DNA from: DASXKD01 sp963762735
GTDB taxonomy: Bacteria > Actinomycetota > Actinomycetes > Streptosporangiales > Streptosporangiaceae
Direction: 5' to 3'
Assembly (NCBI GenBank): GCA_963762735.1
Contig: CAVXMG010000031.1
Coordinates: 1-64,000, forward strand
DNA: 64,000 bases
Shown here: positions 16,992-25,333 of the stretch, one piece after another
How the letters are laid out: the number at the start of each line of letters is the position of its first letter
How positions within the stretch are numbered: the stretch's first letter is position 1
The notes under the pieces: generated by a model
What the model was told of the DNA's origin: nothing
Database searches by the model: none
The model's input: the letters and a program-made list of their open reading frames with translations, nothing else
Translations under genes and position numbers: made by a program

Positions 16992-18529
16992 TCAGCCGCC
17001 GGCCTTCTCGTACTTCGCCGGATCCCGCTTCTTGTAGTAGAACGCGGCACCGATGCCGATGAGCACCACGGCGAGATCGATCGGGCCTAGCCAATAGGCA
17101 TAGCTGTAGCTGGACGCGCCGAGGAACCCGATGTTGGTGAACAGCAGGTACACGACGAACGCCTGGGAGAAGAACGACAGCAGCGGCGCCAGCCGGGTCT
17201 TCCACCAGTGCACCTCGTCGCGGTGGTAGCGCTCGTAGTAGACCAGGATGGCCAGCGAGACCAGGGCCTGCACGGACAGGATGATGATCACGCCCATCAG
17301 CGCCATCAGCCCGTAGACCTGCACGTAGGCCTGGGAGGTCGGGTCGTTGGTGCCGGTGAAGATGGCGAAAAGCGCGATGATGAAGGCCGCGATCACCGTC
17401 TGGGTGACGGAGGCGATGTGCGGGCTCTTCCACTTGGGGTGGGTCTTGCCGAGCGCCCGGGGCATGAACCCCTCCCGGCCGAGCGAGTAGAAGTACCGGG
17501 CGGTGGTGTTGTGGAACGCCATGCCGCAGGCGAACGACCCGGTGATGATCAGGTAGCTCATGATCGAGGCGACCCAGTGGCCCGCGTACTGCCCGGCGGG
17601 CTGGAGGTAGAAGTTGGCCGGGTTGTCTGCGCCTGCGCGATCGCGGCGTGGATGGACGAGTACCCGCCCAGCGGCGCCCACGAGGTCAGCGTGTAGAAGA
17701 TGCCCAGGCCGATCACCGAGATGTACAGCGCCCGGGGCACGATCCGCTTCGGGTCGCGGGACTCCTCGCCGTAGTTGGGTGCCATCTCGAATCCGACCCA
17801 GGACCAGAAGGCGAAGAACAGCCCGATGCCGATCGCCCCGGCGACGATGCCGTGTGAGGCCGGGAAGCTCTTGAAGGCATTCACCGGGTTGATCGCGGCG
17901 AAGTTCACGTTCCCGTGGCCGAACAGGAAGATGTCGAAGATGATCAGGATGGCGACCTCGCTGATCAGGCCGATCGCCAGCAGGTTCGCGGAGACGCGGA
18001 CGTCGAAGTAGGCCAGCACCCCGATGAGCGCGATCATGAACAAGGCAAGCCATGGCCAGCCGACGTTCCACCCGAACGAAGCCAGCTTCAGGTTGAGGAA
18101 GTAGGCGAACCCGCCGGCCAGGGATGCCTCGAACACCGAGTAGGCGACGAGCGTGCCGAAGCCGGTACCGATGCCCAGTTCCCGGCCAAGCCCGTGGCTG
18201 ATGTAGGAGTAGAAGCCGCCCGCGGTGGTCTTCTTCCGCGCCATGGCCACATAGCCGACCGAGAAGATCACCAGGACGACGGCGGCGAAGATGAACGTGG
18301 CAGGCGCGCCCACCCCCTGCCCGAACCCGACCACGATCGGCGTGTTGAACAGCATGGCCGAGATCGGCGCGGAGCCGGTGACGGTCAGGAACAGGACACC
18401 GCCGAGCCCGACGGCGCCCCTGCGAAGCTTGGCGACATCGCTGCGCTGGGAGACGTCGAAATCCTCGGGAACTGCGGCCGCGCCGGGCTTGCCGCCGCTC
18501 CCGCCAACAGAGGTGTCGGACTGTGCCAT
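16992..18529 (-). CDS. APC-superfamily amino acid/amine permease of the BMC locus, frameshifted
   Basis: A twelve-helix APC permease. The ATG at 18529 follows GGGGGAGGAATC. The N-terminal two thirds reads continuously (VGLGGVLFLTVTGSAPISAM to SWAPLGGYSSIHAAIAQAQ); at about 17620 the frame shifts by one base and continues in the next frame from DNPANFYLQPAGQYAGHWVA to YKKRDPAKYEKAGG. Together they give a full-length ~510-residue transporter, so a one-base deletion or sequence error is likely. It is transcribed divergently from the microcompartment operon. APC permeases accompany RMM-type compartments, and this one is the likely importer of 1-amino-2-propanol or a related amino-alcohol. Confidence 0.8.
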
Positions 18530-18691
18530 TGATTCCTCCCCCACAGCGGGGTGCGCGGGGTCCGGGCGGCCCCGGCGCCGTTATTGGTCGGGCATGTGCG
18601 TTGTGGTACACGTCACAGCGCGGACAGTATCACCTGGTAGAAAGCATGACAAGACTTCTGGTTCCGGAAATATGGAGTTAACAAAGACCAG

Positions 18692-18737
18692 TTGACACTA
18701 ATCGGTCACATCCGGTATTTGTTTGGTTGAACCAAAC
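18692..18737 (+). promoter_or_regulatory. BMC operon promoter with palindromic operator
   Basis: TTGACA (18692-18697), 18 bp, then TATTTG (18716-18721) resembles a sigma-70 promoter. Overlapping its downstream edge is the palindrome GTTTGGTTGAACCAAAC (18721-18737), eight-base arms around one central base. The operator therefore covers the transcription start of the operon that begins at 18877. HutC/FarR-subfamily GntR repressors bind short symmetrical sites of this kind, so the GntR encoded at 26110 is the prime candidate. Binding and start site are inferred. Confidence 0.55.
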
Positions 18738-18876
18738 GGACAGGGTACGAAGATGCCCAGGGTCGCGGCGCAGATGTGCAGAGTGCCCAGCGGCGCAAGG
18801 GTGCTTCGCGCCGGAGGCGCGCAGCGTGCCCGACGCTGCAGGCGCGGGGTTGCTGTGCCGGGGTGCGGAGGTGACT

Positions 18877-20157
18877 GTGGCCGAGGAACTCATCGCCTTC
18901 GCCTCCAAGGGCGACATGCTCGCCAAGTCCAAGGAGTTCTGGAATCCAGCCAAGACCCAGTTCTGGGTGGACTCGGGGGTCCCGCTGGTCATCGACCGGC
19001 GCGAGGGCTACTTCATCTACGACGTCGAGGGCAAGCGCCTGATCGACACCCACCTCAACGGCGGCACCTACAACCTGGGCCACCGCAATCCCGAGGTGGT
19101 GGCCGCCGTCACCGCCGCCATGCAGCACTTCGACATCGGCAACCACCATTTCCCCTCGCTGGCCCGCACCGCACTGTCCGAGGCGCTGGTGAGCACCGGG
19201 CCGCCCGGCATCGCGAAGGTGGTCTTCGGCAGCGGCGGCGGCGAGGCGATCGACATCGCGCTCAAGACCGCCCGGCACGCGACCAAGCGGCGCAAGATCG
19301 TCTCGGTGGCCAAGGCCTACCACGGGCACACCGGGCTGGCCGTCGCCGCCGGGGACGAGCGGTTCTCCACCTTGTTTCTCGCCGACCGGCCGGACGAGTT
19401 CAGCCATGTGCCATTCAACGACCTGGCCGCTATGGAGCAGGCGCTGCGCGGCAAAGACGTCGCCGCGGTGATCATGGAGACGATCCCGGCCACCTACGGC
19501 TTCCCGCTGCCGGCGCCCGGCTACCTGGCCGGGGTCAAGCGGCTGTGCGAGGCCCACGGCGCCCTGTACATCGCCGACGAGGTGCAGACCGGGCTGATGC
19601 GCACCGGCGAACTGTGGGCGATCAGCAAGCACGGCGTGGTCCCGGACATCCTGGTCACCGGCAAGGGCATCTCCGGCGGCATGTACCCGATCAGCGCGGT
19701 CCTGGTGAGCGAGGCGGCGGCCGGCTGGCTCAGCGAGGACGGGTTCGCGCACATGTCCAGCTTCGGCGGCGCCGAGCTCGGCTGCGTGGCGGCGCTGAAG
19801 ACGCTGGAGATCACCTGCCGGCCTGAGGTCCGGTCGATGGTGCACTACATCGCCGGCCTGATCGGCGCCGGGTGCCGGAGGATCCAGGCGCTCTACCCCG
19901 ACTGGTTCACCGGCATCAGGCAGGACGGCCTGGTGATGGGCCTGGAGTTCGATCACCCGAAGGGCGCCCAGTTCGTCATGAGGCGGCTCTACGAGGCCGG
20001 GGTCTGGGCGATCTTCTCGACCCTCGACCCCCGGGTGCTGCAATACAAGCCAGGCGTGCTGATGACGCCCGCGCTGTGCGAGGAACTGCTCGACCGCACC
20101 GAGCACGCGATCGGCCTCGCCGCCGGCGACGCCCGCTCCGGCCGGGTCCGGCCATGA
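18877..20157 (+). CDS. Class III aminotransferase-fold PLP enzyme, probable aminoalcohol-phosphate phospho-lyase
   Basis: A 426-residue fold-type I PLP enzyme. Key motifs are DTHLNGGTYNLGHRNPEVV, FGSGGGEAIDIALKTARHAT, YHGHTGLAVAAGDERF, YIADEVQTGLMRTGELWAIS and LVTGKGISGGMYPISAV, with K263 as the PLP lysine. In RMM-type compartments the equivalent enzyme is proposed to act after a kinase on 1-amino-2-propanol O-phosphate, eliminating phosphate and ammonia to give propionaldehyde; ethanolamine-phosphate phospho-lyase belongs to the same family. The GTG at 18877 has GGAGG five bases upstream. The frame extends 50 codons further upstream but without coding character. First gene of the operon; its stop overlaps the aldehyde dehydrogenase start (ATGA). 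Confidence 0.8.
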   Translation: MAEELIAFASKGDMLAKSKEFWNPAKTQFWVDSGVPLVIDRREGYFIYDVEGKRLIDTHLNGGTYNLGHRNPEVVAAVTAAMQHFDIGNHHFPSLARTALSEALVSTGPPGIAKVVFGSGGGEAIDIALKTARHATKRRKIVSVAKAYHGHTGLAVAAGDERFSTLFLADRPDEFSHVPFNDLAAMEQALRGKDVAAVIMETIPATYGFPLPAPGYLAGVKRLCEAHGALYIADEVQTGLMRTGELWAISKHGVVPDILVTGKGISGGMYPISAVLVSEAAAGWLSEDGFAHMSSFGGAELGCVAALKTLEITCRPEVRSMVHYIAGLIGAGCRRIQALYPDWFTGIRQDGLVMGLEFDHPKGAQFVMRRLYEAGVWAIFSTLDPRVLQYKPGVLMTPALCEELLDRTEHAIGLAAGDARSGRVRP

Positions 20158-21842
20158 CCGCGCCACCACGGTCCGCCGCTGGGCCGCCCGGCGCGGTCGC
20201 GGAGGCGTCGGAGGCGATCAGCTTCGAGGTGCTCAGCGACCCCGCGGGCGTGCCCAGGGCCAGGGCCATGCTGCAGCGGGCCGAATGGGCGGCCCGGGCG
20301 TTCGCGCGCTACGACAAGCAGGCCGTGGACCGGGTGGTGCACGCGGCCGCACAGGCCGGGGCAGCCCAGGCGCGCGAGTACGCGGAATGGGCGGTCCGTG
20401 AGACCGGGTTCGGCGTCGCCGACCACAAGGTCATCAAGAATTTCGCGTCCAGCACCGGGCTGGTCGAGGCCTACGCGACCCACGACTACGTGACCCCGCG
20501 TTTCGACCCGGCCGCGAAGATCGTCGAGATCCCGCGCCCGGCCGGGGTGGTGCTCGCGCTTACCCCGTCCACCAACCCGGTCGCCTCGGTGTTCTTCAAG
20601 GCCCTGCTGGCGCTGATGACCCGCAACGCGGTGGTGATCAGCCCGCACCCGCAGGCCGCCGAGTGCTGCGCGGACGCCGCGCGCACGCTGGCACGGGCCG
20701 CCGTGGCCGCCGGTGCCCCCGATGGGGTCATCCAGGTGGTGGACCGGCCTTCGGTGCCGCTCATCGACGCTCTGATGACCGACGAGCGGACCAGCGTCAT
20801 CGTGGCCACCGGCGGGTCCCCGGTGGTCCGGGCTGCCTACAGTTCCGGCACGCCCGCGATCGGCGTGGGCCCTGGTAACGTGCCCGTGCTCGTGGATGCC
20901 ACGGCCGACCTGGCCAAAGCGGCCAAGCGGATCGTGGACAGCAAGAGCTTCGACAACTCGATCCTGTGCACCAACGAGTCGGTGCTGATCGTCGAGGACT
21001 CCGTCGCCGCCACCCTGCTGCGCCACCTCAAGCGCGAAGGTGCTCACCTGCTGGAGCCGGACGAGGCCGCCAAGGTCGCCGCGATGCTGTTCCCCGGCGG
21101 CCATTTCGACGTCCGCTTCGTGGGCAGGGACGCGCCTTGGATCGCGGCCGAGGCGGGCCTGCGGGTACCCGGCACCACCCGGATCCTGCTCGCCCCGTTC
21201 TGGATGGCCGTCCCAGAGGAACCGCTCGCGCACGAGAAGCTCTGCCCGGTCCTCGGCCTGGTCAAGGTGCCGAACGCACGCCGCGGCATCGACATGGCCC
21301 GCGCGGTATTGCGGATCACCGGGCGCGGGCACTCGGCGGCGATCCACAGCACCGACCCCAGGACCATCATGGATTTCGGGGCCAGCGTCGATGTCTTGCG
21401 GGTGTCGGTCAATGTCGGGAACAGCCTGGGCAGCTCGGGGATTTCTACGGCGCTGGCGCCGTCGATGACCGTGGGGACGGGGTTCTTCGGGCGATCGTCG
21501 CTGACCGAGAACCTGGAGCCCAAGCACCTGGTGCAGTGGACCCGGATGGCCTACAACGCCGAGGCCGACGAGGCCATGGCGAACTTCTCTGGGCTGATTC
21601 CCTGGGAAGCGCCGGCCGGGCCTGTACCGCCGTACCCGATCGCTTCGAATGCCGGTCAGGGTGAGCGCGGGCCAGGGGGATACCTGGGCGCGGACAGAAC
21701 TCCGCGCCCAGGCACCCCCCTGCCCCACGTGACCAGTGAGGCGCGGTTGGGCGCGGGGACAGACATAGCTGCGCTGCGGGAGGAGATACGGCGGGTTGTT
21801 ATCGAGGAGCTGGCGCAGTTCGCGGGGGGATTCCGTGGCTGA
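20154..21842 (+). CDS. CoA-acylating aldehyde dehydrogenase with C-terminal encapsulation peptide (BMC signature enzyme)
   Basis: A 562-residue aldehyde dehydrogenase predicted to oxidise propionaldehyde to propionyl-CoA with NAD+ and CoA inside the shell. Motifs: GVVLALTPSTNPVASVFFKA, VIVATGGSPVVRAAYSSG, AIGVGPGNVPVLVDATA and the catalytic Cys272 in SFDNSILCTNESV. The catalytic domain ends near residue 485. A ~50-residue Gly/Pro-rich linker follows, partly encoded by a GC palindrome (21683-21712). The protein ends with an amphipathic helix, DIAALREEIRRVVIEELAQF, typical of encapsulation peptides that tether cargo to the shell. It overlaps both neighbours by a few bases, indicating tight translational coupling. 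Confidence 0.85.
   Translation: MTAPPRSAAGPPGAVAEASEAISFEVLSDPAGVPRARAMLQRAEWAARAFARYDKQAVDRVVHAAAQAGAAQAREYAEWAVRETGFGVADHKVIKNFASSTGLVEAYATHDYVTPRFDPAAKIVEIPRPAGVVLALTPSTNPVASVFFKALLALMTRNAVVISPHPQAAECCADAARTLARAAVAAGAPDGVIQVVDRPSVPLIDALMTDERTSVIVATGGSPVVRAAYSSGTPAIGVGPGNVPVLVDATADLAKAAKRIVDSKSFDNSILCTNESVLIVEDSVAATLLRHLKREGAHLLEPDEAAKVAAMLFPGGHFDVRFVGRDAPWIAAEAGLRVPGTTRILLAPFWMAVPEEPLAHEKLCPVLGLVKVPNARRGIDMARAVLRITGRGHSAAIHSTDPRTIMDFGASVDVLRVSVNVGNSLGSSGISTALAPSMTVGTGFFGRSSLTENLEPKHLVQWTRMAYNAEADEAMANFSGLIPWEAPAGPVPPYPIASNAGQGERGPGGYLGADRTPRPGTPLPHVTSEARLGAGTDIAALREEIRRVVIEELAQFAGGFRG
21683..21712. repeat. Dispersed GC palindrome inside the aldehyde dehydrogenase linker
   Basis: CCTGGGCGCGGA, loop CAGAAC, TCCGCGCCCAGG: perfect 12-base arms. 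The same core with the same ACAGAAC loop recurs at 35935-35975 in intergenic DNA, so this looks like a REP-like mobile palindrome inserted in frame into the low-complexity linker. Confidence 0.55.
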
Positions 21843-22437
21843 GTTGCGGTCGTTTATCTTTCTGAACCGGCTGCAGCCGCAGACGATGTGTTACCTCGGG
21901 ACGTGGATTCGGGGGAGCTTGCCGCGCAGCGATGTGGCGGCGCAGATCATCGAGGTGGCGCCGGGACTGGACATCGAGGCGCTGACGGACGTGGCGCTCA
22001 AGCACGCGGGGGTGCGGGCCGGGATCCTGGTGGTCGAGCGGCAGTTCGGGTACCTGGAGATCCACGGCGGGAACGACGAGGTGCGGGCGGCGGGTTCCGC
22101 GGTACTCGATGTGCTCGGGGTCAGCGCGACGGATGCCATGAGGCCGGTCGTGCTGGCGTCGAAGATCATCTCGATGCTGGACCCGCAGCACGCGTTCCTG
22201 ATCAACCGGAACAAGATCGGGTCGATGGCGCTGGCCGGCGAGTCGCTTTTCGTGCTGGAGATGCAGCCCGCCTCGTACGCGATCCTCGCAGCTAACGAGG
22301 CAGAGAAGGCGGCCCGGATCAAGGTGGTCGACTACCGGATGATCGGGGCCACCGGGCGGGTGTACCTGTCCGGGTCCGAGGCCGACGTCCGGCAGGCGGC
22401 GGAGGCGGCCGAAGATGCGCTGCGGAGCCTCGCATGA
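21835..22437 (+). CDS. BMC-T shell protein (tandem BMC domains)
   Basis: A 200-residue trimeric shell protein with two fused BMC domains (about 1-100 and 101-200), starting at a GTG that overlaps the aldehyde dehydrogenase stop. Motifs: FIFLNRLQPQTMCYLGTWIR, ALKHAGVRAGILVVERQFGY, FLINRNKIGSMALAGESLFV and YRMIGATGRVYLSGSEADV. The sequence closely resembles the RMM-type BMC-T group of mycobacteria and rhodococci. Trimers form pseudohexameric tiles with a larger, possibly gated pore suited to cofactors or bulky substrates. It is one of two different BMC-T proteins in this locus. Confidence 0.9.
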   Translation: MAELRSFIFLNRLQPQTMCYLGTWIRGSLPRSDVAAQIIEVAPGLDIEALTDVALKHAGVRAGILVVERQFGYLEIHGGNDEVRAAGSAVLDVLGVSATDAMRPVVLASKIISMLDPQHAFLINRNKIGSMALAGESLFVLEMQPASYAILAANEAEKAARIKVVDYRMIGATGRVYLSGSEADVRQAAEAAEDALRSLA

Positions 22438-22946
22438 CTACGCAGCCAGGGGCAGACACCGAGGCCATCCGGGCGCTGGTGCGGGAGGTGCTGGCCGACC
22501 TGCTCCCGGCGGCCGGCCGGGTTCCGGGGAAGCCTGGGGGCACGGGTGGAAGCGATCCGGGGGGGCCCAGCCCGGCCGGCGGGGCGCCCGCGCAGGAGGG
22601 GCTGCCGCACACGGTTCGTGAGCACGTCGAGTCGGTGGAAGTCGTGTCGATCAGGACGGACGCCGACCTGGGGACTTTCGTTATGCATCTCTTGCATTTG
22701 TTCGAGAACCCGAAGCACAGGGACGCCCTGCGCGCCGGGCGCCTGCGGTTCCGGCTGGCGGCGCCCGCGGCACCTGCGTCGGTCCAGCCCAGCCACCGCA
22801 TCGAGAAGGGCGCCGTCACCGAGGCGATGGTCGCCGCGTCCGCCCGGGCCGGGGCACGGCTGGTACTCGGCCGCCGCGCGGTGCTCACGCCGCTCGCCCG
22901 CGACCGCGCCCGCGCCACCGGCGTCGAGATCGTGAAGGAGCGCTGA
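22434..22946 (+). CDS. Unknown BMC-associated protein with N-terminal encapsulation-peptide-like helix
   Basis: A 170-residue protein I cannot assign. Residues 6-23 (DTEAIRALVREVLADLLPA) form an amphipathic helix followed by a ~35-residue Gly/Pro linker, the usual architecture of an N-terminal encapsulation peptide. The folded part starts near HTVREHVESVEVVSIRTDAD. It ends with a motif, KGAVTEAMVAASARAGARLV, then LTPLARDRARATGVEI, which is reminiscent of C-terminal regions in other BMC-associated proteins such as EutT-like ones, though that link is weak. It sits between BMC-T and BMC-P with 4-bp and 1-bp overlaps, so it is probably a lumen cargo or shell adaptor. Confidence 0.6.
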   Translation: MTTQPGADTEAIRALVREVLADLLPAAGRVPGKPGGTGGSDPGGPSPAGGAPAQEGLPHTVREHVESVEVVSIRTDADLGTFVMHLLHLFENPKHRDALRAGRLRFRLAAPAAPASVQPSHRIEKGAVTEAMVAASARAGARLVLGRRAVLTPLARDRARATGVEIVKER

Positions 22947-23287
22947 TGCTTACCGCGACGGTGGTCGGAAACGTCTGGTCCACCCGCCGGCTGGCGGAGA
23001 TACCGCACGGGGCCTTCCTGGAAGTGGAGGCCGAGGGCACGGGCGCCCGGCTGGTCGCGTTCGACGTGCTGGGCAGCGGCGTGGGCGAGCGCGTCCTCGT
23101 CGCGCAGGGCTCGGTCGCCGCCGCCTGGTTCCCCGGCAAGGCACCGCCGATCGACGCGCTCATCATCGGCTCGATCGACGAGCCGCTGGGGGTCCGGGGG
23201 GTCGCTCCCCCGGACCAGCACGAGGGGGTCCGGGGGCGGCTTGCCGCCCCGGGCCAGCAGCGGCGCGACCACAGCAGCGGGATCTGA
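22946..23287 (+). CDS. BMC-P pentameric vertex protein (EutN/CcmL family) with unusual C-terminal tail
   Basis: A 113-residue vertex protein. Residues 1-80 cover the EutN/CcmL fold: LTATVVGNVWSTRRLAEIPH, FLEVEAEGTGARLVAFDVLG, ERVLVAQGSVAAAWF and PPIDALIIGSIDE. The domain is complete at that point. A ~33-residue tail follows (LGVRGVAPPDQHEGVRGRLA and on), encoded by tandem GC hairpins (23191-23247) of a type otherwise found between genes. The tail seems to come from repeat insertion beyond the ancestral stop and would project from the pentamer. Five-subunit caps close the icosahedral shell vertices. Its start overlaps the previous stop by one base. Confidence 0.9.
   Translation: MLTATVVGNVWSTRRLAEIPHGAFLEVEAEGTGARLVAFDVLGSGVGERVLVAQGSVAAAWFPGKAPPIDALIIGSIDEPLGVRGVAPPDQHEGVRGRLAAPGQQRRDHSSGI
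23191..23247. repeat. Tandem GC hairpins inside the BMC-P 3' coding end
   Basis: First hairpin: GGTCCGGGGG, loop GTCGCT, CCCCCGGACC. It is followed within 12 bp by GGGGGTCCGGGGG and a second small hairpin GGGCGGC-TT-GCCGCCC. Similar GGGGGCGACCCCCGG units occur at 33990 and 34064 in intergenic DNA, supporting a repeat-element origin. Confidence 0.45.
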
Positions 23288-23307
23288 CAGGAAGAAAGGG
23301 AAGGCAC

Positions 23308-23589
23308 ATGGCGGATAACGCGATAGGGATGATCGAGACCAAGGGCTACGTCGCCGCGCTGGCCGCGGCCGACGCCATGGTCAAGGCGGCCAACGTCACA
23401 ATCGTGGGCCGCGAGGACGTCGGCGACGGCCTGGTGTCGGTCACCATCATCGGGGACGTCGGGGCGGTCAAGGCGGCCACGGAGGCGGGCTCGGAGACCG
23501 CGACCAGCGTCGGCGAACTGGTGTCCGTGCACGTGATCCCCCGGCCGCACGCCGAGCTGGGCAGGCACTTCACCATCCGCTCCGAGTAA
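23308..23589 (+). CDS. BMC-H hexameric shell protein
   Basis: A 93-residue single-domain BMC protein, the main facet tile of the shell. It shows the canonical opening AIGMIETKGYVAALAAADAM, the edge lysine in AMVKAANVTIVGRE, VSVTIIGDVGAVKAATEAGS and the C-terminal VSVHVIPRPHAELGRHF. Length and motifs match PduA/EutM-type tiles, whose small central pore admits substrates and retains aldehyde. A strong GAAAGGGAAGG ribosome site precedes the ATG, consistent with the high copy number needed for a major shell protein. Confidence 0.93.
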   Translation: MADNAIGMIETKGYVAALAAADAMVKAANVTIVGREDVGDGLVSVTIIGDVGAVKAATEAGSETATSVGELVSVHVIPRPHAELGRHFTIRSE

Positions 23590-23591
23590 CC

Positions 23592-24266
23592 ATGGCCCCG
23601 CCTGCCCCGCCGCGCCCCGAGCTGCGCGTCTACCTGCTGGTCAAGGACCTGCAGCGGCAGTTCGCCGCCTACCTGGGCACGCCCACCCGGGCCCGCGGCT
23701 ACCCGCCGTTCGCCGGCGAGCACTCGCTCATCGTGGAGGTCGCGCCCGCGCTGGCCATCGAGCGGGTCACCGACCTGGCGCTGCGCGCGGTGCCCACGGT
23801 CGAGCCGGGCATCCTGTACGTCGAGCGGCAGTTCGGCGTGCTCGAGGTGCACGGCGGCGACCTCGCCGACGTGGAGCGGGCCGGCCAGGCGATCCTGGCA
23901 GGCCTGGACGCCGACCCGGCGGACCAGCTCCGGCCGCGGATCCTGTTCGCCGACGTCATCGAGGACGTGACCGACCGGCAGGCGGTTATCATCAACCGCA
24001 ACCGGGGCGGGTCCATGGTGATCCCCGGCGACACCCTGGGGGTCTGCGAGGTGACCCCGGCGCTGTTCGCGACCGTGGCGGCCAACGAGGCCGAACGGGC
24101 CGCGCCCGGCGTGACCCTGGTCGACGTGTCGATGATCGGCGTGGCGGGCCGGATCTACCTGGCCGGGCAGACCGCCGACGTGGCCAGGGCGCAGCAGGCG
24201 ATGGCGGACGTGCTGGCCGCCGTCGAGGGACGGGACCAGAGCGGGGCAGCCCATGTCCGGGCATGA
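23592..24266 (+). CDS. Second BMC-T shell protein
   Basis: A 224-residue tandem-BMC-domain shell protein. Domain 1 runs from LRVYLLVKDLQRQFAAYLGT to about residue 115, and domain 2 from FADVIEDVTDRQAVIINRNR to MIGVAGRIYLAGQTADVARA. It parallels the first BMC-T (shared LxVERQFG, INRN and MIGxxGRxYL blocks) but is more divergent, so the two arose by old duplication and probably form trimers with distinct pores. RMM-type shells typically use one H, one P and two T proteins, which is exactly the set here. It starts 2 bp after the BMC-H stop. Confidence 0.9.
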   Translation: MAPPAPPRPELRVYLLVKDLQRQFAAYLGTPTRARGYPPFAGEHSLIVEVAPALAIERVTDLALRAVPTVEPGILYVERQFGVLEVHGGDLADVERAGQAILAGLDADPADQLRPRILFADVIEDVTDRQAVIINRNRGGSMVIPGDTLGVCEVTPALFATVAANEAERAAPGVTLVDVSMIGVAGRIYLAGQTADVARAQQAMADVLAAVEGRDQSGAAHVRA

Positions 24267-25254
24267 CCTGTCCGTCGGCGGCGACGTGCTGGACCGGGTC
24301 ACCCGCTGCGCGCAGCGGGCGCTCGGCGAGTACCGGTGCCATCCGGGCGCCTCGGTCCGGCTCATCAACGTGTCGGAGAACGCCACCTACCTGATCGACG
24401 ACCCGGACGCCGGGCCTTCCGTGCTGCGGGTACACCGGCTCGGCTACCACACGCCCGCGGAGATCGCCTCGGAGCTGGCCTGGATGGACGCGCTGCGGGC
24501 GGAGGCCGGTGTGCGCACGCCCCAGGTGCTGCCCGCCCCGGGCGGCGAGCGCATCGTCACCGTGGTGGACGAGGCCAGCGGCGAGGAGCGCAACTGTGTC
24601 AGGTTCGAGTTCCTGGCCGGCACCGAGCCGGCCGACGACTCGCTGCCGCACTTCGCCGAGCTTGGCGAGATCACCGCCCGGATGCACCGGCACGCGCGGG
24701 CCTGGCAGCGCCCGTCCGGGTTCACCCGGTTCCACTGGGACTACGACGCCGCGTTCGGCGCGGGCGCCCGGTGGGGCCGGTGGCAGGACGGGATCGGGGT
24801 CGGCCCGGCCGAGCGGGAGATACTCGGGCGGCTCGACGCGGCGCTGCGGGCCCGGCTGGCCGCGTTCGGCACCGGGCCGCAGCGGTACGGGCTGGTGCAC
24901 GCCGACACCAGGCTGGCCAACCTGCTGGCCGACGGGGACGCGGTCAGCGTCATCGACTTCGACGACTGCGGGTTCAGCTGGTATCTCTACGACGTCGGCA
25001 CCTCGGTGAGCTTCTTCGAGCACGAGCCGCACGTGCCTGACCTGGTCGGCGCCTGGCTGTCCGGGTACCGCCGGGTGCTCGGCCTGCCCGCCGAGGACGA
25101 GGCCGAGATCTGGACGTTCATCCTCTACCGCCGCCTGCTGCTTGTCGCCTGGATCGGCTCACACTCGGCGGTCGACATCGCACAACAACTCGGAGCCGGA
25201 TACACCGCCGGGAGCTGTGACCTGGCCGAGGCCTACCTCAGCCGGCTCGGCTGA
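24253..25254 (+). CDS. APH-fold kinase, probable aminopropanol/aminoalcohol kinase
   Basis: A 333-residue aminoglycoside-phosphotransferase-fold kinase. The catalytic loop LVHADTRLANLLADG and the metal-binding VIDFDDCGFSWYLYDVG are intact, as is an N-terminal lobe with VSENATYLIDD and VLRVHRLGYHT. In RMM-type compartment loci the corresponding gene is proposed to phosphorylate 1-amino-2-propanol before phospho-lyase cleavage. Association with the phospho-lyase, rather than with resistance genes, argues against an antibiotic resistance role. It overlaps the preceding BMC-T gene by 14 bp. No encapsulation peptide is obvious, so it may act outside the shell. Confidence 0.8.
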   Translation: MSGHDLSVGGDVLDRVTRCAQRALGEYRCHPGASVRLINVSENATYLIDDPDAGPSVLRVHRLGYHTPAEIASELAWMDALRAEAGVRTPQVLPAPGGERIVTVVDEASGEERNCVRFEFLAGTEPADDSLPHFAELGEITARMHRHARAWQRPSGFTRFHWDYDAAFGAGARWGRWQDGIGVGPAEREILGRLDAALRARLAAFGTGPQRYGLVHADTRLANLLADGDAVSVIDFDDCGFSWYLYDVGTSVSFFEHEPHVPDLVGAWLSGYRRVLGLPAEDEAEIWTFILYRRLLLVAWIGSHSAVDIAQQLGAGYTAGSCDLAEAYLSRLG

Positions 25255-25333
25255 GAGGCGCCGGCGAGGTCCGGGGCGCAGGTCGGCGGGAGACAAGGCC
25301 AGCCCTGGGGCGGCCGGGAAAGGGAAGGCGAGC

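Noticed and set aside
18727..18876. 50-residue N-terminal extension of the phospho-lyase
   Set aside because: It overlaps the promoter/operator region and is Arg/Cys-rich, and GTG 18877 has a proper ribosome site.
24253..25254. Aminoglycoside resistance kinase
   Set aside because: The APH fold is shared, but its place in the BMC operon next to the phospho-lyase fits an amino-alcohol kinase.
25142..25333. N-terminal extension of the SDR
   Set aside because: The frame is open, but it overlaps the kinase gene, and the GGGAAGG-preceded ATG at 25334 matches SDR starts.
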